64,000 nucleotides of DNA from Erigeron canadensis (lineage: Eukaryota > Streptophyta > Magnoliopsida > Asterales > Asteraceae), in assembly GCF_010389155.1 (NCBI RefSeq), contig NC_057769.1, forward strand, positions 10,478,735 to 10,542,734, read 5' to 3'. The position numbers were made by a program, and so were the translations under genes. This document shows positions 36,601 through 48,006 of this stretch, in pieces. Within the stretch, counting starts at the first letter, position 1. Every line of letters starts with the position of its first letter. The notes beneath the pieces were generated by a model. The model did not search any database, was not told the DNA's origin, and saw only the letters and a list, made by a program, of their open reading frames with translations.

Positions 36601-39600
36601 TACTGGTGCATCGATGTCGTTCCCACCCTCCTCTTCTTGCTTCAACTGGTCCTCATTCAAGTCAATATGGACCGATGCCTCCCCCGATGAACGGATATTG
36701 ACATTTGACCCTTTCGTTATTGCCATTTTGCTACCCGACTCCTCACAAATCCCCTCCAAGGTAAGAACCTCTGCCCATTTCGGCCCTTTCCTCAAAATTT
36801 GCCACTCCTCTACATGCGGAAACCTGGACTTGTTATTGTATTTTCGCATATACAATGCCACGACCGCCTTAAACACATCCTCGTCACTTTGGCCACTCAA
36901 CATCTTACTTTTCTTAACATTGTAGATACCACAAAAATCCGACACCTTATGCTTCAAATCCTTCCATTTTGACCGTCACATTTCCGTGTTACGTCCCGAA
37001 TCACGGTTCAAGTGTTTATCCATCTCATACTTCACCTTCTTCCAAAACAATCCGGCCGTTTGGGCGTTTTCGGTGTATGGATCCTCGGAAACGTTTAGCC
37101 AAGCTTTTGCCAAACACATTTCTTCATCCTTCCCCTATCCACGACACTCTATTTTACCTTTTACCGCGACTTGGGTCTCGGGTATTGCTTCTTCTTCTTC
37201 CTCCTCGAACTCCTCTTCTTCATCTTGAACCTGTTCATATTGTGTTGATGAAGCACCCGCAAATTGTGAAAACCTGATATTAATTTGTTGGCCACTTGAC
37301 CCGGGGGGGGGGGGGGGTTACGTAAAACAATGGATCCATTCCACTCAAGACTCCATCAACGGGTTGTGGCTTATACGAATTTTAGGTGGTGTTTATTTGT
37401 GAGGGAGGAGGTGGCATAACATCGCGATTCTTTGGAGGTGGTGAGTTTCTGTGTTTTTTTGGTAGATTGGAGAAAGTTGGCTCTTTTTGTTTCTTCCCTC
37501 TATTCATTTTGGTGATTTTTTATTGTTTAGATTGGAAAAAAAAATAAAAGAAAGAAATGGAGATGGAGAAGGAAAGAACTCGGCAGGGACCGAAGCAAAG
37601 AAAAGAAAGAAAGAAAAGAGAAAGAGAAAGAGAGGTGGTGAGCATTGGGTGGTGGGTCCCACTTTTTTTAAAAATTAATCATGTAACGGTCGGATTAATA
37701 GGCATGAAAATCGGCACAGGCGCACAGCCCTCTCCATTTCCCTCTCCACCCTACCGGTACCGGGGGATCGACGCGGTGTACCAACCGGTACCGGCCCGGT
37801 ACCTCTTCCCTCCCGTAGGCGCTCCGTCCTCCCTTATTTACAAATGACACAATCCTTTTTTTTTATATTTTTTTATTTTATCTCTTCGGTTTCACAACAT
37901 ATTTTCTAATCTAAGTTTAGGGTCGTCTAAGTTATAGGTTCTACTTCTACAGTTCTATTTCTAGTATATTATGACACAATCCTGCCTATGTGTTGTTTTC
38001 TTTGTTCTCTTTATGTCGTTGGTCAACAAAAGCTTTTAATTATCATGATATTAATTTTATCCAGTGATCACGTGTTCTAAGATTCATATATATGATTCCA
38101 CGTATCTACCACATAATTGCAAGTAACTTGTGTATTAGTTATTTATATTTTTATTTTTATGCCACAGTATACAACTAATTTCTGATTCAATGATTATAAC
38201 TAAATGGTTTACATATACCGCAGTGAATCTTAAATACGACACAATGTATTATGTTCTTATCTATATCTATACATCTATATCTATCTATATCTATATCTAT
38301 ATCTATATCTATATATCTAATAAAAGAGTAGTTAATTTAGCTTTTTAAAGCCATCCATTTCAATTCAAATCTATTTTTTAGACTTTGTTACGTAAGATTT
38401 TTCTTACATGTCATCATCATGAATATTTTCATTTAATAATAAGAACCTCATGATCTCATATACTATTTGATACTCATTAATTTATCAGTCAGGCTATTGC
38501 CCAGATGGATTTGTTGTGAAGTGTTGTATACCCATAATGAGATTATAACCGATTTTGTTATAGGAAGGTAGTGAAATGGGGTTACACCGTGTCGTTGTGT
38601 CGGCTCTATTATAAGAGAATTAAAGGGTTGCTGATTATAACAAATGTAATTTTTTTTTACTTATCAAAAATTGTGCATTGAAGGTACTATTTTTTTTTTT
38701 TAATGATTTGGGCTATTTGGAAGCATCGCAATGAGCAAGTTTTTTCGCCCAGCCAGATTCACTCAGACTTTTTATTTGATTTCATTGTGGCTCAATCTTA
38801 TTATGGGCTGTTAGTAGATGTAGGAAACTTGGTGTATCGCGAGATGAGTGGTTTATTAACCCGCTTCTTTTTGTGTAACTTTGTCTCATTCCTTGGGGGC
38901 TTATTTACCGTCCTTGCATTTCAAGCCTCTAGAGGTGTGTAAGAATTCGTTGTTATTGTTATTTTTCTTTTTGATAATGTATATGTAACTGTAAGGCGTT
39001 TAGTGCTTTGCTAGATGCTTTTTATTATAATATAAATTTGTTCTAAAAAAAATAAAAAAAAATAATACCTTACATAAAATACGAATACTTTTCAAGTCCC
39101 CGACGTCACGAATATATACACCTAATAAAAAGGGAAACACCTTGTTTAGAAAAAATAAAGTAAACTTTTTGACCCCTTTTTGATGATAAAAAAAATTGCC
39201 AAAATAGCAAAAACTTGTACCATCGACATAGATTTTGTAAGTAAAATTTTTTGATCTCTATTTTTCATATCCAATCTCTAATATTATTATTTCCCCCTTA
39301 CAAAATAAACTATATGTAATGAATGTGTTATGGAATTTGTGACATTGTCAGTGACTTTTGTCATATCATATAATGAATGTGTTATACTCATATACGAGTA
39401 TTTAGTATACACTGTTAATATACAACACCATCCAAACACTTTAATACTAAGCATTTGCTTATATATGGTCCAACAATAAATAAAATATAATAATATCATC
39501 ACATTATTGTTTTTCAACATTACTTAATTTATTGTTGCCAATATATGATATCATTACATATTAGTATGTCATTAATCATATACGATTAAATCTTGGTAAA

Positions 39601-40190
39601 AAAAAAGAAAAACAATTATAAATCACAAAAGTATATATGAAAACCTAGCTACACCTAAACTAGTAAAAAATATTATAAGTCACATAATAAATATGAACCA
39701 ACACAAAAATAAAACCAGCCCTTTAGTGTATATGAATATTTGATAATATGACTAATATCTTATGTGAACTATAAACAAATTAACTTTTAAGTAGTACTTA
39801 TAAACCATACTTAGAATGAATCTACAAAAATGAGAAAGCATGAATCATGCAATGGTTTTCATAAAATACCTTAGGAGGAAAAGATAGAGGAGGATTAGAG
39901 TCACCATTAAGGTATCCAAAAAATGCATCAAGATTCAAAACTCTCCTGTGAAATATGAGATGGTGTTTCATCTCTTTGATTGTAGCATCGATAATAGCCT
40001 CGGCCTCCTCGTTGGTCACTTTATCGTCTCCTTGTACTTCAATCATGAAACATTGCAAATGTTTAGCGTTCATGACACCATTCTCGGAATAATGACTAAA
40101 AATTTCCTTGATATCGACCGGAGGTTCAACCACGCCGAGTTTAAAGTGTCGCCGGAAACAAAAGCACACTTTGAATGTTTGTTTCGACAT
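26659..40190 (-). CDS. Phosphoinositide-specific phospholipase C (plant PI-PLC), intact, nine exons
   Basis: Cleaves phosphoinositides such as PIP2 at the plasma membrane in a Ca2+-dependent way. Exons in coding order: 39870–40190, 29539–29735, 28519–28654, 28168–28419, 27871–28085, 27680–27797, 27201–27353, 27036–27122 and 26659–26952. They sum to 591 codons including stop (590 aa; plant PLCs are about 560–610), all junctions in phase with GT–AG ends. Residues 1–107 are the EF-hand-like region (starts [17 protein letters not shown]). The X domain follows with catalytic His125 ([12 protein letters not shown]), Ca2+ ligands Glu155/Asp157 (VVELDMWPN), second catalytic His171 (VHGG) and Glu205 (TLEDH). 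The acidic X–Y linker lies in exons 4–5. The Y domain shows [20 protein letters not shown] and FRANGGCGY. The C2 domain shows PPDFYVK and [18 protein letters not shown]. Intron 1 (29736–39869, about 10.1 kb) is packed with transposons. A TATA box lies about 90 bp before the start codon. Confidence 0.92.
30049..30575. mobile_element. Foldback/MITE-like element with about 35-bp terminal inverted repeats
   Basis: The ends are TTAGGGACTCCTTATTTTAG on the left and its inverse CTAAAATAAGGAGTCCCTAA on the right, with homology extending inward to GGACT (about 35 bp). The interior is partly symmetric: TCCGGCGACATCTC on the left and GAGATGTCGCCG on the right, and ACTTACACATGTGTAAGT palindromes. No clear target-site duplication was found, so the superfamily is open. 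Confidence 0.75.
30612..30642. repeat. (AT)n microsatellite
   Basis: An uninterrupted AT dinucleotide run of about 31 bp just outside the foldback element. Confidence 0.95.
31229..34030. mobile_element. Solo LTR (about 2.8 kb) with 5-bp target-site duplication AATAT
   Basis: The ends are TGTAACAATTG and GGGGTGTTACA, that is TG…CA with a short inverted TGTAACA. The flanking 5 bp are AATAT on both sides (31224–31228 and 34031–34035). No gag or pol frames are present. Long LTRs starting TGTAACACCCC on the complementary strand are typical of Tekay-like Ty3/gypsy chromoviruses in plants; the lineage is inference. The element at 44398–47000 appears to be a diverged relative. A 29-bp minisatellite lies inside. 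Solo LTRs arise by recombination between the two LTRs of a full element. Confidence 0.85.
33331..33588. repeat. 29-bp minisatellite, about nine units, inside the solo LTR
   Basis: The consensus unit begins GTGCAATTGAGTACAATGAG and ends GTACATTAC. Units start at 33331 and repeat every 29 bp with no length change to the ninth, partial unit at 33563. Substitutions are scattered. The period is not a multiple of three, so the open frames across it are chance. Confidence 0.95.
34337..34612 (+). mobile_element. tRNA-derived SINE (Au-like)
   Basis: Pol III boxes are visible: an A box TAGCCTAGTGG and, 45 bp on, a B-box-like GGTTTTATCCC followed by CGCCGGGAAC. The tRNA-unrelated part continues to GGTTACCCCCATTACC and ends in a T run (about 34605), as in plant Au-type SINEs. 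A target-site duplication was not established. It lies just outside the Helitron in PLC intron 1. Confidence 0.6.
35286..35718 (+). mobile_element. Short Helitron-like element
   Basis: It begins GTACTATATTATAAAGCAGA, like Helitron 5' ends. Near the right end is a perfect small hairpin CCGCA-AAG-TGCGG (35693–35705) about ten bases before CTCG (35715–35718), the same terminal tetranucleotide as the split Helitron at 34291. Host nucleotides A and T at the borders were not clear. Confidence 0.5.
35974..37833. mobile_element. Non-autonomous PIF/Harbinger element with TTA target duplication
   Basis: The inverted ends are GGGTGGGGAGCGCC (left) and, inverted, GGGAGGACGGAGCGCC (right), flanked on both sides by TTA (35971–35973 and 37834–37836), the 3-bp target typical of PIF/Harbinger. 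The interior holds a decayed ORF1 (Myb/SANT-like) on the minus strand but no DDE transposase. Length 1860 bp. Confidence 0.85.
36379..37285 (-). pseudogene. PIF/Harbinger ORF1 relic (Myb/SANT plus NAM-associated C-terminal domain)
   Basis: On the minus strand a Glu-rich start (around 37200) leads to a trihelix/SANT-like segment with [20 protein letters not shown] and [19 protein letters not shown]. After a stop near 36979 it continues in the 192-codon frame 36379–36957: [54 protein letters not shown], then a Ser/Pro/Arg linker and a Lys/Glu-rich C-terminus. This is the layout of ORF1-type DNA-binding proteins of PIF/Harbinger elements, which often score as 'glutathione transferase T3-like' or NAM-associated in plant annotations. 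A run of 15 G at about 37300–37316 lies just upstream. At least two stops make it a pseudogene. Confidence 0.75.
38258..38320. repeat. TATC/TCTATA microsatellite
   Basis: Repeats of TATCTA and TATATC over about 60 bp in PLC intron 1. Confidence 0.9.
38690..39065 (+). mobile_element. 3' tail of a LINE (non-LTR retrotransposon)
   Basis: An open frame at 38703–38942 has [12 protein letters not shown], the typical end of plant LINE ORF2 (IWKxRN motif after the zf-RVT region), and continues to a stop. An AT-rich 3' UTR with TTTTATTATAATATAAATT and an A-rich tail (39045–39062) follows. The 5' part is missing, as expected for incomplete reverse transcription. No target-site duplication was fixed. 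Confidence 0.65.
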
Positions 40191-40277
40191 GTTGAGAAAT
40201 GAGAATGAGGACGAGCGTGATAAAAGTGTGTTTTGGTGCGTGAGAATATATTATAGGCCAACAAGAATAGCTATATC

Positions 40278-40286
40278 TATTTATAT
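40278..40286 (-). promoter_or_regulatory. TATA box of the intact PI-PLC gene
   Basis: On the minus strand TATAAATAG lies about 90 bp before the PLC start codon at 40190, which gives a 5' UTR of roughly 60 nt if transcription starts about 30 bp downstream. Confidence 0.65.
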
Positions 40287-40759
40287 GAAAATGTTTATAC
40301 ATCATCACTAGATATTTATAAGGTACAGAATATTTCCTTAAAAGGGTTATATGTAATTTGTATTTTTGCAAAACAGTTGATCCTAGTAAGGTTAGTAGAC
40401 AATTAACCGACTTTCTACTAACATTTTTGTTTTATCTTGAACTCTAATGACTTATAGATTTCTAAGTGATTGTCAAAAAAGTCATTCAACAAGCTAGCTT
40501 TATTTTACAAAGACATGACCTTTAGCTTCTTCTTTTGTGTGTGTGTGTCTCTCTTTATAGAATCCAATAATCTTTCCAGTTATATTCTTGTATTTATATT
40601 TAAATTTACAAGAGTTAATATAGTTTGCATACACCCACAATTAAAAGGCATGATTAGTTTCACTAACCGAATGATTAGAGCTAGATGTCGCAAACAAATA
40701 TCATATAGCCTAATTATCTGCAAGAAAGAGTTACCAAAACCATTATGAATTGAATAGCA

Positions 40760-41455
40760 AGTACGTACACACAGAATGACTCGATTTGTATCACAGATTT
40801 ACACAAATATATATTGTTTACTATTTTACTTTGCCTTATTACTTGGCCAAATTATCGAATTTGAAGCCCAAAAATGTTCCACTAACTCTCCATCTTAAGC
40901 AAACCTTGATATTTATCTAGATTCTATTTATTTATTTTTTGGACATTCAATGTTATTTGTTCGTATATAAGAGTGAATCGAATCCAACATAGAAGTGGGG
41001 TGAATACTTGGCAATGGTAAAAACTATACGTATACGGAGTATATTTTTGGTCTATAGGCCCAACTTAAGTTCATATAATGGACTAAAATTCATAGTATGG
41101 CCCAACTTTATCATAGTGAACATTTTAATCAAATGTATTTAAACTGCTAGCTTTTATGCTATAAGGTAATCAAATGTATTGAACATCGAGTCATCGTTTG
41201 ACATGGAATTTATCATTGTTGGCAGAAATCTTGTACGAGTAAAAAATTTAACCTGTACGCAAATGCGGATAACCCTTTTGTATTTGTTCACCCTAACTAA
41301 TGTTATTAACGAACCCAGAGAAACAAAGGTAGATCCAACAAGAAACACAAAAATAACCCTCAAAAAATTGCAATATGCCACCCTAAGTCCATAAACATTG
41401 GAGGCATCGATCTTATGATTTTATTGATAGATGATCAACAAAATATAATAGATGA
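40760..41455. repeat. Duplicated block upstream of PLC (partner at 61330–62120)
   Basis: Direct homology with 61330–62120 is visible in AGAATGACTCGATTTGTATC, TCGTATATAAGAGTGA, TCATTGTTGGCAGAAATCTT and following sequence. On the minus strand both copies have a partly open hydrophobic frame (VGSTFVSLGSLITLVRVNKY here, VGSTFVSMGLLITLIRVNKY there) that I do not recognise. The block lies about 570 bp upstream of the PLC start; its partner lies about 130 bp downstream of the next PLC copy. Confidence 0.75.
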
Positions 41456-42659
41456 ACTAAAACAAAACATAAGTTATACGGTTTAATAATGAAGGTGATC
41501 TAAGTTAAAACCACGTTCTATAAAGATGGCGATGATGTTATGTACATCATTTGTTTTTAACCGTATATCATTTAATGTGAGGTTGATTTTTACTGTTTTT
41601 GTTACCGGATGTGGTGAATGGCGGTAATTACCGGCGGTGATGGTTGCAGTTTTTAAATTGATTACTCTTTTTTCCCCAGATTTGTTGTTTACATGGAGAA
41701 TAAAAAGGCTGTTTTATTTAACTATTTGTTACCGTCAGTGATGGTCGAAGATTTGATGGTGTATATGTGCATCTCTTATCCAGCTACAGTAGCTGTGTGT
41801 ATTTGCAGAATTTGTACATATTGCATAGAAGATTGTAAACATTAGAAGACGTTCTACATTATGCTAAAAGAATTGTAAAAAATGAGTTGGTTTCTAGTAT
41901 ATAGGGTAATTGCCAATTTGCCATCCGTATTTTTGGGCAATTTCACGTTTTTCAGCAAAGATTTGCAACAAAGCGGGGTTGTCTATGTTATCATGCGGCT
42001 ACATAAAAAACTTTCATTTCTTCTTGTCTGTTCTTGAACTTCTCCCCTCGATCTATTAAGCCATCAAACGCTTCACCAAATCATCTTTCTCTTGTTTGGA
42101 GTCCAAATATTTGACTTCATTCGTTACACTTATGGCCGTGTTGGACAAGGATGCTGGTTGTTTCTTCTCCGCCTTTCTTGACTCAAAGGGAGGGGAGGGG
42201 GCTTGCATTCATGTCGGGAATGACGTTGTTGTTGCTAGCAGAACTGAAATGAGGGCAAGAGAATAAAAATATAAGAGACAATACACCCCTGCAGAAATAA
42301 GTAGATGATATTTCTTTTGTTAGAGCACGAAATTCAACTCAAAGATATAAAAAAACGATTCATTCAGATTGTACGTTATTACCAACTGTTCAAACACAAA
42401 GACTAAAGAACTATAGTTATGTAAAAACAATTAAAAAAGATTAGAAATTATCCATGGAATGAAAGACTAATTACAACTTCCTGAATTTTGACCATTTTGA
42501 GAGATGAACATAAGAAAATCAATTGAGCCCGATTACCTACTCATTTTGGCCAATTACCCATCCACGAGTCCACGTTGTCTAACTATAGCATTTAGTGCAT
42601 AGAATCTAAATATGCTTGATCACAGTCAATGTACAACCATTCGAATGAACTATGAAACA
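41456..42659. other. Intergenic; possible small PIF ORF1 remnant
   Basis: No complete gene. On the minus strand about 42040–42250 reads like the C-terminal part of a NAM-associated/PIF ORF1 protein (EVKYLDSKQEKDDLVKRLM then a stop), which is too short to be certain. Confidence 0.35.
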
Positions 42660-44140
42660 AAAAAGAAATGAGAGCTTGACCAGACATTATTAGAGGGCTC
42701 TGCTATTTGATGATACCGCCGATATTCAAAATCCAAGCCTAGTGTTGCAGTTAGAGAGATCTTTCGACATATCATTGAGCAAAACATAGAGACTTCTTCC
42801 TCGGCTTGTCGTATTGAGTCATCAGAAGTTTGAACCAGAATAAAAGACTTCATCTTGAATCTTGATTGATAAGACGCTAAAAATAAGATTATAATCACAA
42901 CACATAAAAACTCAAACCTAAGCATATTAGACTAGGAGAACTAGTACAGTAACCATACCTTGCTTTTGATGAGAGCCATGGCTACTTCAAACACTAGCCA
43001 GCCACGATGATATACACCTGTTTAACTAAGTGCATTACTCTGTACTTTTCAGTTTAATAGTGAAGTAAATGGAGAATATATGTTGACATTTCTTCATCAC
43101 AGCTAGTCACTCTCCTCAAAAGAAGGGCCTGATAAAATGTAAGAAATATGACCTCGAATAAGTCATCTGACACATTTCAGCAGTTCTATTAAGCAACTAG
43201 ATAACTACTCGATACTTATCATAAGTGAATACAAAGCATTTGCCAAAAATCACTTGGCCTCAAGGTGAACGTAATTGCCTGAAAATTATTCTTCTGGAAG
43301 GTTCATTTTATAAGGAATCTCAGTCATTTAACCTTAGCATATTTAGATGAACTGTTCAAAAAATAATTATGTAAATATGTAATCAGTTATTAGTACTTGC
43401 AGAAACCTACACCTGTAGCTATTCGCTTATATAGGACTCAAATAATCAATTGTGACCCTTAGTTGCCCTTATTTTATCAATCTATTACTTTATATAAGCA
43501 AAACTTGCAAAGCAACTACCTGACATCGCAGAAAACAAATAACACTACATCAATATCTTTTAAAACATCATAATGAAGTTCAAACTTCATAACTACTATC
43601 GCTTACAAAATTCTGTTAGCTGAATTTGTCTTTTAAATACATAAAGGTTTGCCAAAACAACAATTCTTGTCCGGCTTTAAAAAAACTGAAATTTAGAAGC
43701 AAAACCAAAGAAAATACTGCCAACCAGTGCCCTGATTTTCCAAGTATTTTCCCTGCAAATATTTCTGCCACGTACAATAAGCAATTGGTGCGGAAAGATA
43801 TTGTATCACAACGACATGCTATCACAAAGACACAAAGAATGACAAACTCATGCATTGTCACTCCCTCAGATGACCACAACAATGATAGTTGACCAAAAAG
43901 CAGTTATTACCTTTGTACTTTGTCGGGATCCCCGCAGGTGTTTATGGCAAAGACACAGTAATGCAACCACATATCCACCGAATAGGTCACCCCATTCACA
44001 ACACATTCATAGACCTCAACAACTTTGTCTATTATCATATATCCAAACTGCGCTTAGATCAGCATTTTTTTCCAATAGCCATAACACAGGGAAATTCGGG
44101 TAAAAGGGCATCGTAAACTTTTCAGATCTTCAAGATGTTT
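42660..44140 (-). pseudogene. PRP39-like pseudogene, copy 2
   Basis: In coding direction: about 44138–44040 has NILKI, a TGA, then KVYDALLPEF followed by a frame break and CYGYWKKNADL in another frame. About 44027–43911 has [20 protein letters not shown] continuing [20 protein letters not shown] before a GTAATA donor, clear HAT-repeat sequence of PRP39. From about 43420 to 42840 the DNA matches 23340–23900 in inverted orientation. A further open piece (42700–42860, SFILVQTSDDSIRQAEEEVS) is of uncertain origin. The base missing before the Leu-Cys-Tyr codons is missing in copy 1 as well. Stops and the frameshift make it dead. Confidence 0.8.
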
Positions 44141-44397
44141 TGTTAAAAGAGCAAAACATAATTAGAGGGTGTTTGAGATTGCTTTTAGACAATAGATTAT
44201 GTGTTTCAAATAGATGGAATCAGATGATTAGCTTTAACAAATCGTGCTCATAAAGGATAGTGTTTGGATTTGATTATGTTGTTTGATATCACAATAATCA
44301 AATAATCAACTCTTTTAGTTTTTGGCATGTATATATACACACTTTAGAAAAAAAAAGAAATATATTGACAAAAAGAGACATTAATCAGATGCATAGG

Positions 44398-47000
44398 TGT
44401 AACACCCTGCTTTACGAAAATGTGGATTTCCAAAATTTTTAAATAATAAATCAAACTCCGTTAATAAAATGCGGAAGCGACTTTTAAAAATCCCAAAAGA
44501 TCCCTAACGGAATCTTAAAACATCATAATTTTCTCATAAAGGTGTTACCGACAAAGTATCATCACAGTAGTTCTCATGAAATTCACAATCCACAAATTAA
44601 ATGCCAAACGGCTAAATAACGAGTCTACTAAAATAAAGAAAACTAAGGGTAACTAAAGTCATCATCCACTAGCTCCATTTATTAGCTACCCCACTCTCGA
44701 TCAAGCCATCAAATGATCAATCAACGCCTAACCTGAGGGCACAACACAATTTCACAAAACAAGTGTCAGCTTTTAAAGCTGAGTAAGATAACAGGTTAGT
44801 ACAACAAAAAGATTGCCAATTAAAATCATTTCAATAAAAGCGTCTCATGCAAATATGTAGGCACAATTACACATATCAACAAATACTACTGAAATAGGAT
44901 AATCAAATCCTACAATGTGCCTAACAATCCTCAAATACTACTCTAGCTTCTTTACTAAGCTACTTAACTACTTAGGTTATGCCATTTAAGATCAACAATA
45001 AAGGTTTTGTGTGCAGGCGGTCATAAGACCTCACAGGAAACCTCACACCCGACATGATGGGTAAACCTTTCGGGGGTCTATCGGCGTCGTTATGGAAAGG
45101 CATAACCAATCCACGAGTAATCCGCAAACTACTATAAAGGTCAATCACACCCAACGGAATTACTCAGCTACTTAAAAGATTGACCCCACCGGGAACGGTA
45201 TACGTCGCCCCCGGATGGGCTACTTAACACAAATGATCCACGAGACCAAATGTGGGTTAAGCTTAACACTTGCTACTCAGTGCTCGAGACTTTGCACATA
45301 AAATTCTACTCAATGCTACTTATTTTTATTAGCTACTTTATTATATTTTCCATTGAAGTTGCTACTAATTTCCACATATCAACATTAGGGCCCTTAACGT
45401 GCACGTGACATGACAACTTAATCAAGTCTAGTGTACTATGTGTACAAGTCACAATTAATCATCAACAACTCAACCACAAGCTACATTAAACAACAATCCA
45501 ACAATAAACCCGTATCTACTAAAGCATGCATAAACAATGCCCCAATAAACCTCCCACATACAACCCATACCCAATATAAGCATGAGAGAATTAACTTCAT
45601 AAAGGGAGAGTAGTTATTAAAACTAAGTTTTGTTGTGTCCCCAGGTGTCAAAAGTAAGTTATCTTACCTCAATTTGAGTAATATCGCAATATAACTCGCC
45701 ACTTCACGCACGTCTCTATCCCTAAATAATTATGTACATAGCAACACTAATATTAATATCAACTACTTTAACACATCTAAAAATCCACGAGTTAAATTGA
45801 CTATTTATAACTAAACGTCGCATTATCATTATGTAATATACTTACATGACTTGTTAAACAAAGTTCCTTTTACTTTCTTAAACATTAATTAAAAGACACC
45901 ATTTAAATAAAGATTTATCAATTAAGACTAACATGAATATAATCACCTGTCATAGACTTTGCTTATTTAAAGGACCACCAATTTTATTTCTTTAATTCCA
46001 TATATAAAATAAAAGCTATTGCAAATTCTTTTACTGCTACTACTACACAATTATGGAGATAAGCTATAGTCAGCTTAATAAGTCGATGTCTATAGATCTA
46101 CGAAAAAGTTATGGTGGCCTTAATTCTACTGGTGGAAACGAAAACGTAATACGGAACTACTCGGTCTTCTCCAAAATACATCAGCTCTAAGATATAAATC
46201 GTTTATCGCTAAGCATCATGAATTAGTTGATTCAAAGTAGTTAACTAATTAAGCTTACTATATATATGTCTCCAGCCTCACATATTAGTTAACTAATCAT
46301 GATCATGCAATACTATATAGTTAACGACACTCGAAACCTCAGTGAATCAACCACATGGCATACGACTCGAAAGAACAAAGTTAAAAGAACAGAATTGGTC
46401 GTTACCTTGGTAGACTATCGAATTTGAACGGAAACAGAAAGTCGATAACGATTGTTTATGATCCAAAGCCTTCGTCTTCCTAATTTTTCTTTAATACTGA
46501 TCCTTCTTTAGGGTTTTTCTCTTTTTGCTTAATCGAGTAACTACATATTATCTCATGAGAGGGTATTCGTATGGGCTAATATAAGATATAGGGTAACGAG
46601 AGTTTGGTCTATAATTTGGGCTCCGAGGTATCTTGCGGAAGTGTACTAACGTACCATATTTAATTTACTACTTATTATGTATATTAATTAATGGGCCCTC
46701 TTTGCAATAATTTGAATATTTACTCATAATTCTACTTATCACACTTAATCATCGAAATGCTGGAAACTTGTCTACTAAAACATATAAATAGCAAAATAAA
46801 CTCCCTTAGGCTGCATATAGATGACACATAAATCATCACATCAACAACATAGTAGCAACCTACATATAAAGTCCATTTATCAACATATGTTAATTGACAA
46901 CAATAGCACTACAAAATGAGGCACGCAATAATGCTAACAGGAAGCGTCATTTGACTAAAGACTAAGTCAACAATACTAGAAAAATATTTAGGATGTTACA
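44398..47000. mobile_element. Solo LTR (about 2.6 kb), relative of the 31229 element
   Basis: The ends are TGTAACACCCTG and GGATGTTACA. Flanking 5-mers are ATAGG and ATATG (four of five match). No gag/pol frames. The order of motifs, such as CAAGTGTCAGC…GCTGAGTAAG near 44760 and the TTACCTCAATTTGAGTAA region near 45665, parallels the complement of 31229–34030, so both probably belong to one long-LTR Ty3/gypsy family. Confidence 0.75.
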
Positions 47001-48006
47001 ATATGTGAACATGTTAATTGCAGATGCAAAGGACTGAAGTCTATGCAATGACAATACATAAACTAATTGGGCAGTCTCCAAACATGTTTATATTTTACTC
47101 TCAAATATCTACTAAAAACAACACCTAAAAGTTACATTAAAGATTATTGTAACATGATAAACCAAAAGCACAAAGTCATTTATTCAAACATGGCACACAG
47201 AGAACTCAACTATAAAATATCTAGAAATAAGCATCCAAAAAGCAAACGAGATCGAATAATAAACAATAACGAGTCATCACTCATTTATAAGGGAGTAGAG
47301 AAAGTTAATCTTGCCGACAGTAGTTGTCTTGAAACTGGCTCATAAAATATGTGATACATCTCCAAATTTTTGTCCTTGAGTTTTGCAAGTTCAGAATCTG
47401 CCTGTAAACTGAAGAAAACAATATTTTGGTACCAAATTACCTTAAGATTGTGAAGAAACTACTTGATCAAGCATTACTTGTGTTCTTAAGTTACATTGTG
47501 AAGAAACTACTTAATTTATAATCCCTCTTCATTGAATCTCAGTGGTTTTTAAGTTACATTGTGACATAAATTTTTCCTGTTTAATTTTGTAAGTTATTTT
47601 CTATGTTCATCCACCAACCTCATTGAAGTGGCTCCCAGGCCTACTACAGTTTATAACTTCCTAAAGACAACTCAACAAATATAGTATGGGTGCTAGAATC
47701 CCAACCAGTTTTTCGAGCAATAGCCTTTGTAGATGTAAGCTTATTTGTGGTATTTTCATTGTTCAAGTCCATTCCCAAGATAGCAATATACAAATTATCT
47801 ATCATTAAACAACACACAACAACACTAGTAATTGATTAGTAATAGTAATAGAAAAACATTACGCTAAATAGAAAGAGTATACCACCAAATTTGATTAAAT
47901 TATCAAAATGATAATATAGTAATACTATGCATAATTCAAAGAGACCTGGCAAAAATAATAAAATATGAAATCTACAAAATCAATAATATAAGATAAATCT
48001 TAAAAC
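47001..48006. other. Intergenic; no gene seen
   Basis: AT-rich, with one chance 92-codon open frame at 47067–47345 that has no recognisable domain. A GAAGAAACTACTTGATC-type direct repeat occurs near 47453 and 47500. Confidence 0.35.

Noticed and set aside
41154..41381. Hydrophobic minus-strand frame as a small membrane protein gene
   Set aside because: It is shared with 61772–62110, but start and end are not conserved, so a decayed repeat is more likely.
43616..43892. Opposed 88-codon frames between PRP39 exon pieces
   Set aside because: The position corresponds to an intron of the PRP39 pseudogene and neither frame matches anything.
44972..45613. Open frames inside the second solo LTR
   Set aside because: They overlap LTR sequence, are short and show no gag or pol motifs.
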